Assembly: GCF_007754155.1 (NCBI RefSeq)
Contig: NZ_CP037423.1
Location: forward strand, 8,428,938 to 8,492,937
DNA: 64,000 nt
Direction: 5' to 3'
DNA from: Stieleria neptunia
Lineage (GTDB): Bacteria > Planctomycetota > Planctomycetia > Pirellulales > Pirellulaceae
Position numbers and translations under genes: made by a program. Below are positions 15,726-24,462 of this stretch, piece after piece (the stretch's first letter is position 1; each line of letters starts with the position of its first letter). The notes beneath the pieces were generated by a model. That model ran no database searches. It was not told the origin of the DNA and saw only the letters and a list, made by a program, of their open reading frames with translations.

Positions 15726-17705
15726 GTGCTGAACCCCAATCATCCGACCGAAGTGATGCCGATGATCAAGCTGCGCCGAATCCTCACCGTGATTGATGTT
15801 GAGACGTCCGCGGAATCACCGCTCACCGATGCATTGGCCCTGGCGGGACGCAACCAAGCGGAATTGCACCTGCTGCACGTCGTGGCCAAGCACGCGATCC
15901 CCCGCTTCGGCAGCGAGAAACGTTTACAACAGGCCCGCGAGAAACTCTCTGGCCTGCAAATCCCCAACGAACAAGTCGCGGTCAAACGCGACATTCGACG
16001 CGGAACGCTCATCGATTGTGTCTCCGGCTATGTCCGCGATCACGGCATCAACATGCTCTACCTCGCCCCGGAAGGCGTCGGCGCAGCAGACAAAAAGGAG
16101 TTTCGCTCGATCGTCCATCGCGTGCTCGACGTGCTGACCATCCCGGTTTTGATCAAACCCTTCGAGAATCAAGTCGAATCGGATCAAATCCATCGGGCCG
16201 CCGAGGCGGTCGACGCGCTCGGCGACGAGCCCCGGACCGGACAGCACGACCAGACCCTCACGCAGCTGCGTGACGCAGTCGAAGCGGAATTGCAATTGCC
16301 CCGCGAACAAGCCGAACGCCTGGTCGCGCAAATGGAAATGCGAGGCATCTTGACCTGGACGGAATCGGCCGCAGACGACGACCAGGAAGCGGATCACGGC
16401 CACTGGCAGGTTGACTTAGACAAAGCCGAGGACGCCCCCCCGTCGGCCGAGGCTGCCGAAGACTTCGCCGACTCCACCACGGCGATCAGTTTGCTGCGTC
16501 GGGCGATCGAAGCCGAGGCCACCGACATCCATCTCGACCCGCTCTCCAAACATGAATACGTCGTCCACTTTCGTGTCGACGGAAAGATGCAACAGTTCTG
16601 CACCATGCATCACAACATCGCTTCGCAAGCAATGAAGCAACTCAAACTGATGGCCAACGTCAGCTTGTCGGACCCGTTCCGGCCCGCCGAAAGCCGCCTG
16701 GAGTTGCCCGATTCGATCTCGACACACGAGGTCCGCATCACGACGGCACCGGTCGCCCAGGGCGAAGCCATCGCGTTGCGATTGATCGACTACGAGCAGT
16801 CGCGCAAACCGCTCAGCGAGTTGGGGCTCTCCCAAAACTCCTTCGCCTCGGTGTACCGCATGCTGCATCGGCGGTCCGGAGTCGTTTTGATTAGCGGCCC
16901 GACGGGCGCCGGCAAGACGACGACGGCGTACTCGATGCTGAATGTCCTGTTCTCGGAAAAACAAAACATCATTTCGATCGAAGACCCGGTGGAATTGATC
17001 GTTCCCTTCATGAGACAAATCGACGTCGATCAGCGGCACGGATTCACGATGCAGGCGGGACTGTCGACCATCTTGCGGATGGACCCCGACGTCGTCTTCG
17101 TCGGCGAGATTCGCGATCGGGAAGGTGCCAAGGTCGCGATGCATGCGGCCTCCTGCGGAAAACGCGCGTTCAGCACGATCCACCGACGCGACGTCTCCTC
17201 GACGCTCTCGGCGATGCAAGATTTCGAGATCGATCCGACCGCGTTGGCCAGCAATCTGGCCGGGGTGATCACTCAGCGACTGGTCCGCCGACTGTGCACG
17301 CATTGTTGTCAGATCAGTCCGGTGACGAAGCAGGAACAAACGCTCTTTGAAGCCCACAACTTGGTCGTGCCGACGACCGTCGCGCGACCCAGATCCTGCC
17401 AGCACTGTCACGGCACCGGATACAAAGGCCGGATCGGTGTCTTTGAAGCCGTCGTGATCGATGATGAATTGATCGACGCGATCCAGAAACGCAAACAGGA
17501 ATCGGAGATCCGATCGATCATCCGCGCCGGTGGGGCCGGCTTGGTACGAGACGCCTTGATGAAGGTCCGTGACAAAATCACGTCGATCCAAGAAGTCCAA
17601 GACATGAGCTGGATGACCGAAACCATGCCGATCGAAAGCCCGGCGGAGAATAAAGCCGATTCCTATCAACGCGGCGCACCGTTCCTTCACCTGCCCACCC
17701 GTTGA
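15726..17705 (+). CDS. Universal stress protein domain fused to GspE/PilB-type ATPase
   Basis: I give the GTG at 15726; ATGs at 15756 and 15762 are alternatives, and MIKLRRILTV from 15762 is the natural start of the stress-protein domain. Residues ~13-155 resemble UspA (RRILTVIDV at the start, and HGINMLYLAPEGVGA with TIPVLIKP at the end). A linker with an acidic segment follows. Residues ~265-640 are a type II secretion/type IV pilus ATPase: Walker A GPTGAGKTTT at 391-400, Walker B-like RMDPDVVFVGEIRD, STIHRRDVSS, and a zinc site of four cysteines (CTHC ... CQHC near GTGYKGRIGVFE). The fusion is unusual. The gene follows the partner-switching HATPase by 33 nt. Confidence 0.88.
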   Translation: MLNPNHPTEVMPMIKLRRILTVIDVETSAESPLTDALALAGRNQAELHLLHVVAKHAIPRFGSEKRLQQAREKLSGLQIPNEQVAVKRDIRRGTLIDCVSGYVRDHGINMLYLAPEGVGAADKKEFRSIVHRVLDVLTIPVLIKPFENQVESDQIHRAAEAVDALGDEPRTGQHDQTLTQLRDAVEAELQLPREQAERLVAQMEMRGILTWTESAADDDQEADHGHWQVDLDKAEDAPPSAEAAEDFADSTTAISLLRRAIEAEATDIHLDPLSKHEYVVHFRVDGKMQQFCTMHHNIASQAMKQLKLMANVSLSDPFRPAESRLELPDSISTHEVRITTAPVAQGEAIALRLIDYEQSRKPLSELGLSQNSFASVYRMLHRRSGVVLISGPTGAGKTTTAYSMLNVLFSEKQNIISIEDPVELIVPFMRQIDVDQRHGFTMQAGLSTILRMDPDVVFVGEIRDREGAKVAMHAASCGKRAFSTIHRRDVSSTLSAMQDFEIDPTALASNLAGVITQRLVRRLCTHCCQISPVTKQEQTLFEAHNLVVPTTVARPRSCQHCHGTGYKGRIGVFEAVVIDDELIDAIQKRKQESEIRSIIRAGGAGLVRDALMKVRDKITSIQEVQDMSWMTETMPIESPAENKADSYQRGAPFLHLPTR

Positions 17706-18294
17706 GAAGCAAGCGGATCGGATGCCCCTCCCCGCCGGAGGTCTTGCAGTTTTAAAGTTGTCGAGAGTCAACGGTTTGCGTCACTCTCGTCCTGGGCATC
17801 GGTGTCGACACCACTTCAGTCACCCTCCCTGGCAGGGAGGGTCGAGCGCAGCGAGGGAGGGTCGAGCGGTCGTCGCTGAACTATTTCGAGCCACAGACCC
17901 CTCCCCGCTCCGAGCGTAAACTCCTCAACTCCTCCGCGTCCCTCCCACAGGACGTCGATTGTATAAGTGGCGGAGTCTAGCGGAAGACGCCAAGACTTTC
18001 GCTGCGCCGGCCCTCTCTGGCGTTTGCTTGCTGCGCAAACGCCGTCTCTCCCAGGGGGAGAGAATCTAAATCAGTTGCCAGATCCTGCAGTAAAAGAATC
18101 GACATCCCACAGGGAGGGTGACTTGAAACGGCACGAACTCTCTTTGGAGGTCGACGGAAGAGGTGCCGACATCAAAAAGGTTGCATAAACCCCCGTTACA
18201 CGGCTATACTGCAAATCGATGCATCGCTCGGGCGAATGGAATGCACCCGCCCGGGTCCCACCTGAATCATCCCCCCCCTCACCCCGGCCTGATC
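17706..18294. other. Non-coding, repeat-rich spacer
   Basis: No gene is supported here. At 17742-17760 GCAGTTTTAAAGT occurs and at 17820-17870 the paired CACCCTCCCTGGCAGGGAGGG-type element appears with a second GAGGGAGGGTCGAGC; both also occur at 46542-46578. A hairpin GGCGTTTGC/GCAAACGCC lies at 18019-18043. The DUF1501 gene starts at 18295. Confidence 0.55.
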
Positions 18295-19641
18295 ATGTTG
18301 ACGATCAAGGGTCCCTCCAGTCGCTATTGCGACGGGCGCAACCGGCGTAGCTTTTTGAAGATCGGCGGCCTGTCCTTCGGCATGGGCGGCCTCTCGCTAG
18401 CGGACCTGTACCGCGCCGAAGCTTCGTCTTCCTCGCCGCGATCACACAAATCGGTGATCAACATTTTCTTGGCCGGCGGTCCACCGCACCAGGACATGTG
18501 GGACATCAAGACCGAGGCGCCCAGTGAAGTCCGCGGCGAGTTCCAGCCGATCAACACCAACGTGCCCGGCATCCAGATTTGCGAGGTGTTCCCCAAACTT
18601 GCCGCGCTGATGGACAAGTCGGCGGTCATTCGCAGCGTCGTCGGTTGCCGCGGCGGACACGACGGGATGCAGTGCTTTACCGGCTGGGAAGGCAACTCGT
18701 TGAAGAACCTCGGCGGACGGCCTTCCATCGGTGCGGCCGCGGCTCGGTTGTTCGGCCCCGTCGATCCCTCGGTGCCGCCCTTTGTCGGGCTGGCCGCGCC
18801 GACACGTCACGTCCCCTGGTCCGACTCCGGTCAAGCCGGATTCCTGGGGTCGGCCTATTCGCCCTTCAAGCCCGACGGGCCGGGCATGCAGAACATGACG
18901 CTGAAAGGAATCTCGTTTGATCGTTTGCAAGATCGCCGCCGGTTGTTGAACGAACTGGACACGATGCGACGAGACATCGACATCAGCGGTGCGATGGAAG
19001 GCATGGATGCGTTCGGCCAGCGTGCACTCGACGTGCTCACCAGCAGCAAGCTGGTCGATGCGTTGGACCTGTCCAAGGAAGACCCCAAAATCGTTGCCCG
19101 CTACGGCGACGGCAAACCGTACAACTATCAGTACGACGGGGCCCCGACGTGCAACGATCAATTGCTGATCGCGCGTCGTCTGGTCGAAGCCGGCGTCCGC
19201 GTCGTCAGCCTCAGTTACGGTCGTTGGGACAGCCACGGCCAAAACTTTGACTTGGTCCGTGACCACGGCGGCAAACTCGACCAGTGCTTGAGCGCGCTGG
19301 TCAATGACTTGGACGAGCGGGGCATGTTGGACGATGTCGCGATCGCCGTCTGGGGTGAATTCGGACGCACCCCCAAAATCAACGCCAACGCCGGACGCGA
19401 TCACTGGACCAAAGTCAGTTGCGCGTGGCTGGCCGGCGGCGGGTTGAAAACCGGTCAAGCCATCGGTGCGACCAATCGAATGGGTGAAGAAGCGGTCGAG
19501 CGACCGGTCGACATGCAAGAGGTCGTCGCAACCCTGTACCACACCCTGGGCATCGACACCCACTCGACCACCATCGCCGATCCGACCGGACGCCCCCAGT
19601 TCCTGGTCGACAGCGATCCGATCGCCGAGTTGATCGCATGA
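18295..19641 (+). CDS. DUF1501-family Tat-exported protein
   Basis: The ATG at 18295 gives 448 residues, placing a twin-arginine signal NRRSFLKIGGLSFGMGGLSL at 19-38; the frame remains open upstream but has no signal. The body has DUF1501 landmarks: SVINIFLAGGPPHQDMWDIK, VVGCRGGHDGMQCFTGW, RVVSLSYGRWDSHGQNFD and VWGEFGRTPKIN. DUF1501 proteins are distant alkaline phosphatase-like (sulfatase-superfamily) hydrolases. They are nearly always encoded beside DUF1549/DUF1553 cytochrome genes in planctomycetes, as here. Role and substrate are unknown. It overlaps the next gene by four bases (ATGA), so the pair is likely translationally coupled. Confidence 0.85.
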   Translation: MLTIKGPSSRYCDGRNRRSFLKIGGLSFGMGGLSLADLYRAEASSSSPRSHKSVINIFLAGGPPHQDMWDIKTEAPSEVRGEFQPINTNVPGIQICEVFPKLAALMDKSAVIRSVVGCRGGHDGMQCFTGWEGNSLKNLGGRPSIGAAAARLFGPVDPSVPPFVGLAAPTRHVPWSDSGQAGFLGSAYSPFKPDGPGMQNMTLKGISFDRLQDRRRLLNELDTMRRDIDISGAMEGMDAFGQRALDVLTSSKLVDALDLSKEDPKIVARYGDGKPYNYQYDGAPTCNDQLLIARRLVEAGVRVVSLSYGRWDSHGQNFDLVRDHGGKLDQCLSALVNDLDERGMLDDVAIAVWGEFGRTPKINANAGRDHWTKVSCAWLAGGGLKTGQAIGATNRMGEEAVERPVDMQEVVATLYHTLGIDTHSTTIADPTGRPQFLVDSDPIAELIA

Positions 19642-22163
19642 ACCAAACCGATCACAAAAGTGGCGTAAGCTTCCAGCTTGCGACCCCCGTAAGCTTCCAG
19701 CTTACGTCCAAGATTCTCACCTTCCTCGCACTGGTCTGCCTTGCCTGCACCCACTCGGTTGCCGACAACGCGCTGCGCATCGACAACACCGAAGGCGCTG
19801 CGGCCACCGACTTGGTCGGAACCGACGCCCGGCTGCAACTGATCGTTTCTCGATCCGAGTCCAACGGGATGACGACCGATTGGACGCGGCGGGTCACCTT
19901 CACCGCGTCGCCCGAAGAGCTGATTTCGATCGATCCCACCGGATTGGTCACTCCGCTTGCCGACGGAACCGTCACGCTGTCGGCGACCAGCGACGATGGC
20001 GCGAGCGCCACCGCGACGCTGGTCGTTTCCGGCACCGGCCAAGCCCAACCGGTCAGCTTTTGCGGGCAAGTCGTTCCGATCTTTACCAAGTTGGGATGCA
20101 ACGGCGGCGGGTGCCACGGGAAGATCGCCGGTCAAAACGGGTTTCGACTTTCGTTGCTCGGGTTTGAACCTGGCGAAGATCACAAACGATTGGTGGCCGA
20201 ATCACGCGGACGTCGTGTTTCGTTGGCCTCGCCCGATCGAAGTCTGTTGTTGATGAAAACGATCAATGCGATGCCGCACGGTGGCGGAGCCCGGACCGAT
20301 CGCGACTCACACGAGTACCGCGTCCTGCGGCGATGGATCTCACAGGGCATGCCCTACGACGAGGGCGAAATCCGGACGGTCCGTTCCATCCGCTGTTATC
20401 CCGAGGTTCGGCGGATGGCCGGTGGCGGCGAGCAACAACTCTCGGTGATCGCCACGTACAGCGATGGTTCGGTCGAAGACGTCACCCGAGCGGCGGTTTA
20501 CGAATCCAACGACACGCAAATGGCAGAGGTCAGTGACACGGGACTGGTTCAAACCGGCCAGCTGGTCGGCGATGTCGCCGTGATGGCCCGCTACCAAGGT
20601 CACGTGACGGTGTTCCGCGCCGAAATCCCGCTGCGGATTGATGTGCCGGCCGAGAGGATCGCCGCCGATGGTGATCCGACCGCACTTGAATCGGACAACG
20701 TGGTGGACCGGTTCGTCGGCAAGAAACTCCACTCGTTGGGAATTCCCGCGTCGCCCCCATGCGATGATGCGACGTTTCTTCGACGCGTGACGCTGGACCT
20801 GACCGGTCGGCTTCCCACCCTGGATGAAACCAACGCGTTCCTTGCCGACGACGCTGTCGACAAACGTGCCCAGTGGGTCGAACGCCTGTTGGCGAGCGAC
20901 GATTACGCCTCGTTCTTTGCCCGCAAGTGGGGCGTGATCCTGCGCAACCGACGCACCGGCGGTTCGCTGCAAGTCTCGAACATGTTGTTTCATCATTGGT
21001 TGAAGGAATCGTTCCGCGACAACAAACCGTACGACCAACTTGTCGATGAATTGCTGACCGCCAGCGGCTCGCTGTTTAGCAATCCGGCGACCGCCTGGCT
21101 GTCGCAAGTCACCGACCAGAACGAACGTGTCGAAGACATCAGCCAATTGTTCCTGGGACAGCGGATTCAGTGTGCCCGTTGCCACCACCACCCGTACGAG
21201 AAGTGGAGCCAGGAAGACTACGCGAGAATGTCGGCGTTCTTCTCGACGATTTCAAAGAAGACGCAGGGCACCGACGTGACGTTCGTGACCCGCGTCGCCG
21301 CCCCGTCGGCCAAGCATCCCAAAACGGGCCAAAACGTATCACCGGCCGGACTCGATGCCGAAGCGATTCAGCCCGATGCGGCGACCGACCCGCGTCGTGC
21401 CCTGAGCGACTGGGTCACGTCGCCAGAAAATCCGTTCTTTGCCAAAGCACTCGTCAATCGATACTGGAAACACTTTTTGGGACGCGGATTGGTCGAACCG
21501 GAAGACGACATGCGGGTCACCAATCCGCCCTCGAATCCTGAATTGATGGACGCGTTGGCGGCATCCTTTGTCGAATCGAAATACGACGTCAAAGCGCTGA
21601 TTCGGCTGATCTGCAACTCCGACGTCTACGGCGCCTCCTCCGACGCGCTGGCCGACAACGTGATCGATCGTCGCAGCCACTCGCGTTACTACCCCAAACG
21701 TTTGCAAGCCGAAACGCTGCTCGATTCGATCGATGTCGTCACCGGAGCGTCCACAACGTTCGCCGGCATGCCGGCCGGAACGCGCGCCGTGGAATTGCCC
21801 GACACCGGATTCAATTCGTATTTCTTGTCCGTGTTTGGTCAACCCGATTCGAAGACGGCCTGCGAGTGTGAACGATCCTCGGAGGCCAACCTTGCGCAAA
21901 GTCTGCACCTGCTCAACTCGGAAGAGATGCAGAAGAAACTGACGCATGACCAGGGACGAGCCGCCGCGTTTGCCGCCGACGCCTCACGACCGACCGAAGC
22001 CAAGATTCGAGAACTGTACAAGTTGGCGTTGAGCCGTGAACCGACCGACGCTGAACTCAAGTCGACGCTGAGCTATTTGGGGGATCGCCACAATCAAAAA
22101 GAGCCCTGGGAAGATTTGATCTGGGCCTTAGTGAACTCCAAAGAGTTTTTGTTCAACCACTGA
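19638..22163 (+). CDS. DUF1549/DUF1553 planctomycete cytochrome-type protein
   Basis: This 841-residue protein has an unusual start: residues 8-25 are encoded by repeat DNA (family B), then a hydrophobic signal stretch follows near 26-42 (LTFLALVCLACTHSVA). Next come a BIG2-like domain (~60-130), a cytochrome motif C-N-G-G-G-C-H (CxxxCH variant) near 154-160, DUF1549 (RRVTLDLTGRLPTLDE) and DUF1553 (ALVNRYWKHFLGRGLV). Family members act in planctomycete secreted redox systems of unclear chemistry. Together with the DUF1501 gene before it and the PPC gene overlapping its stop by one base, it forms the core of a conserved unit. The heme site spacing, three residues between cysteines, is what is seen in the family. 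Confidence 0.85.
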   Translation: MNQTDHKSGVSFQLATPVSFQLTSKILTFLALVCLACTHSVADNALRIDNTEGAAATDLVGTDARLQLIVSRSESNGMTTDWTRRVTFTASPEELISIDPTGLVTPLADGTVTLSATSDDGASATATLVVSGTGQAQPVSFCGQVVPIFTKLGCNGGGCHGKIAGQNGFRLSLLGFEPGEDHKRLVAESRGRRVSLASPDRSLLLMKTINAMPHGGGARTDRDSHEYRVLRRWISQGMPYDEGEIRTVRSIRCYPEVRRMAGGGEQQLSVIATYSDGSVEDVTRAAVYESNDTQMAEVSDTGLVQTGQLVGDVAVMARYQGHVTVFRAEIPLRIDVPAERIAADGDPTALESDNVVDRFVGKKLHSLGIPASPPCDDATFLRRVTLDLTGRLPTLDETNAFLADDAVDKRAQWVERLLASDDYASFFARKWGVILRNRRTGGSLQVSNMLFHHWLKESFRDNKPYDQLVDELLTASGSLFSNPATAWLSQVTDQNERVEDISQLFLGQRIQCARCHHHPYEKWSQEDYARMSAFFSTISKKTQGTDVTFVTRVAAPSAKHPKTGQNVSPAGLDAEAIQPDAATDPRRALSDWVTSPENPFFAKALVNRYWKHFLGRGLVEPEDDMRVTNPPSNPELMDALAASFVESKYDVKALIRLICNSDVYGASSDALADNVIDRRSHSRYYPKRLQAETLLDSIDVVTGASTTFAGMPAGTRAVELPDTGFNSYFLSVFGQPDSKTACECERSSEANLAQSLHLLNSEEMQKKLTHDQGRAAAFAADASRPTEAKIRELYKLALSREPTDAELKSTLSYLGDRHNQKEPWEDLIWALVNSKEFLFNH
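19657..19706. repeat. Family B repeat inside the signal peptide region
   Basis: AAAGTGGCGTAAGCTTCCAG, a second TAAGCTTCCAGCTTACG and the same flanks as the intergenic copies at 35433 and 44070 are found within the coding sequence. They encode residues 8-22 or so (SGVSFQLATPVSFQLT) of the DUF1549/DUF1553 protein, directly before its hydrophobic core. Confidence 0.85.
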
Positions 22164-24313
22164 TGCCCCACCCATCCCACCCTTTCCCCGCTGGTCGGTC
22201 GCGCGGCGACAGACTCGATGTTCGCGATGTGCTCGTCGCCGTATCCGCCATGATCTGCATGGCCGGCGGCAGCGTTCACGCACAGCTGCCCGAGATCGGG
22301 CTCAGGGCGCTTTCCCAATCGTTCGTTGCCCCCGGCGAGTCCTACGAAGTCTCCATCGCCGAAGGTGCGAACACGGAAGAGGTTCGCGAACTTGTTTTTT
22401 CGCATCCGGGCATCACGGCGACGTTGTTGAGCGGCCCGGCCAGACCGCTGACCAAGATCGAAGCGCCGCGTTACGGCAGCTTCAGTGTAAAGGTTGCCCC
22501 CGAGGTTCCCGAAGGACGCTATGAAGCCCGTGCGGTCGGCCGCTTCGGGATCTCCAACCCGCGCTCGATCGTCGTTCAGAAAGAAATTCGAATCGTGCCC
22601 TCGGTGGGCGCTGACGCGTCGACGCCCACTCCCTTGCAACTGGGTCTGACGCATTGTCGACGCGTTTCACCGCAGCGACGCGATTTTTATTCGTTCGACG
22701 CAACCGCCGGTAAGCAATACAGCGTGCGGGTGATCGCGCAAGCCATCGATTCCCAACTGATCGGCGCCGTTTCAATCACCGATGCCAAAGGGCGCACGTT
22801 GGACAGTGCGATCGGCAGCGACCATTCGGACGTGCAGCTCACGTTGACGGCGACCGATAGCGGCCCGCTGACCGTCGCGGTGCACGACGCCCTGTTCCGC
22901 GGCGGTGCGGCCTATCGCTACGGCTTGCTGGTGACCGAAGGCATGTCGACACTGCCCCACTTGCGAACCGAGTTCCCCAAATCAGTCAGCGTGGTAACGC
23001 GGGATCCGGTCGCGGTCGACGAAACCGATGTGCCCGTCGAACTGACGGTTCCGGCGTGCGTGGAAGCCAGTTTTGATTCCAGCAGCGATACCGATCAATA
23101 CCTTTGCAAGTTATCCAAAGGCAAACCGGTATTGATCGAAGTGATTTCCGATCGGATCGGCCAGCCGACCGATGCGCGTTTGATCATCGATCGATCAGTG
23201 GTCGACGCATCGGGAACGCAGACCTGGCAACGGGTTGCAACCGCCGAAGACGGCCCCAATCTCTCGGACTCCGTCATTCGACTTGTCACCGGCGATCCCG
23301 TGCTGCGTTTCCAACCACCCGAAGACGGCGACTATCGAATCACGGTCGCGGATTTGGATACCGGCCGATCGCTCGGCGAACGTCAACGGTATCAACTTGC
23401 CATCGGCCCGCCCCACAAGGATTGGCAATTGCTGGCCTATCACGTCTATCCCCACAAAGATCCCAACACGTCTCAGCCCTCGGGAACGCATCTGATGCGT
23501 GGCGGGGCGAGAACGATTCGTGTGTTCGTGATCCGAAACCAGATGTCGGCGCCGATTCGGGTTTCGATCCCCCAATTGCCGCCGGGACTGGTTTGTCGTC
23601 CAGCGTGGATCGCGGCCAACCAAAACCACACCGATTTGGTGATCACCGCTTCGGACCAGGCACCGACCCGACACAGCCCGTTGCAGGTCGTCGGCGAAGC
23701 GACCCATGACGGTGAGAACCAAACGCGACAGGCACGTGCGGCATCGGTCATCTGGCAACGAGACGGCTATCGCCCCACCGCACACACGCGGTTGACCGAT
23801 CAACTGATGGTCGGATCATCCGATCTGGACACCTGTCCGATCAGCATCGAACCGACCAGCCAAGACGTGGTGGTGGCGAAAAAAGGAACCAAGGTCACGG
23901 TCCCGATCAAGGTGACGCGTCGCGGGGGAGGATCGGAAGCCATCGTCCTGAGGGCTCAACACCTGCCGCCAGGTGTCGGCGCCGCTGATCTGACGATCGC
24001 CAAAGACAAATCGGAAGCCGAGTGGACGATCGACGTGAAAAACAACGCCGCCGTGGGCAGCTACTCGTTCTGGGGTCAGGGCGAAACGAAGGTCAAGTTT
24101 TCCGTCAACCCGCAGGGGCTCACTCGTGAAACCCAATACCGCGATGCGTTAAAAACCATCCGTGCCGATCCCAACCGCTCCGGCGACCATCAGGAAATCG
24201 ACAAGGCGATCGCGGAAACGGAAAAGCGGATCGAAGCGATCAAAAAACAAGTCGCCGCCAAAGATTTGACGATCTACGTCCCGATGAGTTTGATCACACT
24301 GGAAGTCCAGTGA
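22163..24313 (+). CDS. Secreted PPC-like domain protein
   Basis: This 716-residue protein begins with a signal peptide (hydrophobic VLVAVSAMICMAGGSVHAQ). It contains repeated beta-rich domains of the pre-peptidase C-terminal (PPC) type: SPQRRDFYSFDATAGKQYSV, FRGGAAYRYGLLV, and SSDTDQYLCKLSKGKPVLIEV. The C-terminal ~40 residues are a charged helix (DKAIAETEKRIEAIKKQVAAK). Such proteins are secreted and probably structural or substrate-binding. Its start codon overlaps the stop of the DUF1549/DUF1553 gene by one base, and the cytochrome/WD40 gene follows after a 149-base gap containing a family A repeat. Its role in the unit is not known. Confidence 0.75.
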   Translation: MPHPSHPFPAGRSRGDRLDVRDVLVAVSAMICMAGGSVHAQLPEIGLRALSQSFVAPGESYEVSIAEGANTEEVRELVFSHPGITATLLSGPARPLTKIEAPRYGSFSVKVAPEVPEGRYEARAVGRFGISNPRSIVVQKEIRIVPSVGADASTPTPLQLGLTHCRRVSPQRRDFYSFDATAGKQYSVRVIAQAIDSQLIGAVSITDAKGRTLDSAIGSDHSDVQLTLTATDSGPLTVAVHDALFRGGAAYRYGLLVTEGMSTLPHLRTEFPKSVSVVTRDPVAVDETDVPVELTVPACVEASFDSSSDTDQYLCKLSKGKPVLIEVISDRIGQPTDARLIIDRSVVDASGTQTWQRVATAEDGPNLSDSVIRLVTGDPVLRFQPPEDGDYRITVADLDTGRSLGERQRYQLAIGPPHKDWQLLAYHVYPHKDPNTSQPSGTHLMRGGARTIRVFVIRNQMSAPIRVSIPQLPPGLVCRPAWIAANQNHTDLVITASDQAPTRHSPLQVVGEATHDGENQTRQARAASVIWQRDGYRPTAHTRLTDQLMVGSSDLDTCPISIEPTSQDVVVAKKGTKVTVPIKVTRRGGGSEAIVLRAQHLPPGVGAADLTIAKDKSEAEWTIDVKNNAAVGSYSFWGQGETKVKFSVNPQGLTRETQYRDALKTIRADPNRSGDHQEIDKAIAETEKRIEAIKKQVAAKDLTIYVPMSLITLEVQ

Positions 24314-24320
24314 GTCGAGA

Positions 24321-24377
24321 GTGGGATAGGCTTCCAGCCTGTCATTCCGGCGTCGACAGGCTGGAAGCCTATCCCAC
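24321..24377. repeat. Family A palindrome, full copy
   Basis: GTGGGATAGGCTTCCAGCCT at 24321-24340 and its complement ending at 24377 form a perfect palindrome around a short loop. It lies eight bases after the PPC-protein stop codon and 86 before the next start. Confidence 0.8.
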
Positions 24378-24462
24378 TTATTTCCGTGCGTTGCTTACGA
24401 ATTGAGATTGATGTTGCGCAAGTCCCTTGGACGAATCCCTTCCTCCCTCCCACCCCGTTGCA

